Assembly: GCA_964642725.1 (NCBI GenBank)
Contig: CAZXQG010000011.1
Span: 15,094-79,093 of the forward strand
Length of the DNA stretch: 64,000 bases
Direction: 5' to 3'
Origin: JAGVPT01 sp964642725
GTDB taxonomy: Bacteria > Bacteroidota > Ignavibacteria > UBA10030 > UBA8401
Shown here: piece by piece, positions 63,346 to 64,000 of the stretch
Numbering within the stretch: position 1 is the first letter of the stretch
Layout of the letters: each line of letters starts with the position of its first letter
Made by a program: the position numbers and the translations under genes
The notes under the pieces: generated by a model
The model's database searches: none
What the model saw: only the letters and a program-made list of their open reading frames with translations
What the model was told of the DNA's origin: nothing

Positions 63346-63522
63346 ATAGTGGGCGCTGCGGGGATCGAATCCGCCAAAGGGCGGCGGATCTCGCTGTGAA
63401 ACGCTCGACCGGCTCCCCAAAAAAAGAAAGGGAAGAGTTCCCTCTTCCCTTATTGTGGGCGCTGCGAGGATCGAATCCGCCAAAGGGCGGCGGATCTCGC
63501 TGTGAAACGCTCGACCGGCTCC

Positions 63523-63622
63523 NNNNNNNNNNNNNNNNNNNNNNNNNNNNNNNNNNNNNNNNNNNNNNNNNNNNNNNNNNNNNNNNNNNNNNNNNNNNNN
63601 NNNNNNNNNNNNNNNNNNNNNN
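63523..63622. other. Assembly gap (100 N) inside the tandem array
   Basis: Exactly 100 N, a conventional scaffold gap of unknown true length. The flanks fall at the same point inside a repeat unit (before GGCTCC, after CTAAAAAAAG), so the number of repeat copies here is not known. Confidence 0.95.
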
Positions 63623-64000
63623 CTAAAAAAAGAAAGGGAAGAGTTTCCTCTTCCCTTATGGTGGGCGCTGCGGGGATCGAATCCGCCAAAGGGCGGCGGA
63701 TCTCGCTGAGAATCGCTCGACCTGCTTCCCCCAAAAAAGAAAGGGAAGAGTTTCCTCTTCCCTTATAGTGGGCGCTGCTGGGATCGAATCCGCCACAAAG
63801 CGGCGGATCTCGCTGAAAAGCGCTCGACCGGCTTCGTAAAAAAAGAAAGGGAAGAGTTTCCTCTTCCCTCATGGTGGGCGCTGCTGGGATCGAATCCGCC
63901 AAAGGGCGGCGGATCTCGCTGAGAATCGCTCGACCTGCTTCCCCCAAAAAAGAAAGGGAAGAGTTTCCTCTTCCCTCATGGTGGGCGCTGCTGGGATCGA

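Larger units (their letters stand above)
63171..64000 (-). repeat. Tandem array of 106-107 bp tRNA-3'-like / terminator units, continuing beyond the window
   Basis: Units begin (GTGGGCGCTG on the plus strand) at 63243, 63349, 63455, 63661, 63768, 63874 and 63981, after a partial unit from 63171. On the minus strand each unit has a D-arm/anticodon-like stretch (GGTCGAGCGC), a hairpin with the perfectly kept 7-bp stem ATCCGCC/GGCGGAT and a variable loop, a T-loop and acceptor-like end (GATTCGATCCC, AGCGCCCAC), and then a perfect terminator (AAGGGAAGAG/CTCTTCCCTT followed by TTTCTTTTTTT). Stems are conserved while loops vary. No 5' acceptor strand is present, so these are not complete tRNAs. Translated frames here are artefacts. 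Confidence 0.85.

Noticed and set aside
63243..63349. A complete tRNA gene in each array unit (including a UCA-like anticodon loop in some units)
   Set aside because: The 5' acceptor strand is absent, the T-stem does not pair and the putative anticodon loop differs among copies, so a functional tRNA is unlikely.
63171..64000. CRISPR array
   Set aside because: The repeat unit is 106-107 bp and continuous, with no unique spacers and no cas genes in the window.
63171..64000. Small proteins encoded in the repeat array
   Set aside because: The frames (products of the type SSLSFFRKP / EREEFPLPL) simply repeat the array, cross the N gap and shift between copies; they are translations of structured non-coding repeats.
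63171..64000. Integron attC sites
   Set aside because: The units contain no cassette genes and no GTTRRRY/RYYYAAC core boxes.

Overview
The window looks like a chromosomal segment of a Bacteroidota/Chlorobi-group bacterium, most likely from the Ignavibacteria side. The evidence is a PorV/PorQ-type type IX secretion (T9SS) outer-membrane protein, two loci with C-terminal YPNPFNP-type T9SS sorting domains, SPOR-domain proteins, an EF-P with the PGNLRAF loop I know from Chlorobium, and many genes without a clear Shine-Dalgarno sequence. A run of exactly 100 N at 63523-63622 shows that it is a draft scaffold. Phylum placement is inference; no rRNA or intact tRNA gene is present.

Layout. 1-4.7 kb: 3' end of a ZIP transporter, PorQ-like protein, Ig-like lipoprotein, RhlE helicase. 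4.9-6.9 kb (minus): deoC and two SPOR proteins with overlapping ends. 7.1-17.7 kb (minus): a probable seven-gene run (FAH-family hydrolase, M23 peptidase, MthK-like K+ channel, cyclic-nucleotide-binding protein, valS, secreted esterase, pabB-pabC fusion), divergent from purM. 17.9-27.7 kb (mostly plus): purM, GAF histidine kinase, efp-accB-accC-gcvH, era, DUF1015 protein, EamA transporter. 27.7-35.7 kb: secreted/surface proteins: a large BNR-repeat T9SS cargo, a lipoprotein, and a beta-helix T9SS cargo gene broken by two apparent frameshifts. 35.8-41.2 kb: methylmalonyl-CoA epimerase, uvrC, and a PAS kinase/NarL-type regulator pair. 41.3-46.7 kb: a reduced type IV pilus/type II secretion-like cluster (GspF, GspE and three small N-anchored proteins). 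46.9-53.1 kb: M3 oligopeptidase, RNB ribonuclease, GH2 glycosidase. 53.6-62.9 kb: a TolC - adaptor - RND - RND efflux operon. 63.1-64.0 kb: palindromes and a tandem array.

The most unusual structure is at the right end: at least seven 106-107 bp direct repeats. Read on the minus strand, each resembles the 3' part of a tRNA (T-loop and acceptor end) followed by a perfect rho-independent terminator. A single diverged copy of the same tRNA-3'-end plus terminator arrangement lies at 53231-53312. The whole efflux operon is therefore bracketed by direct tRNA-3'-like repeats, which is the expected footprint of a tRNA-targeted island, although no integrase is visible. Other notable points are a T9SS cargo gene whose signal peptide starts at ACG where ATG is expected, a DeoC with an N-terminus resembling a microcompartment encapsulation peptide followed by a cysteine cluster, and several families of intergenic palindromes.
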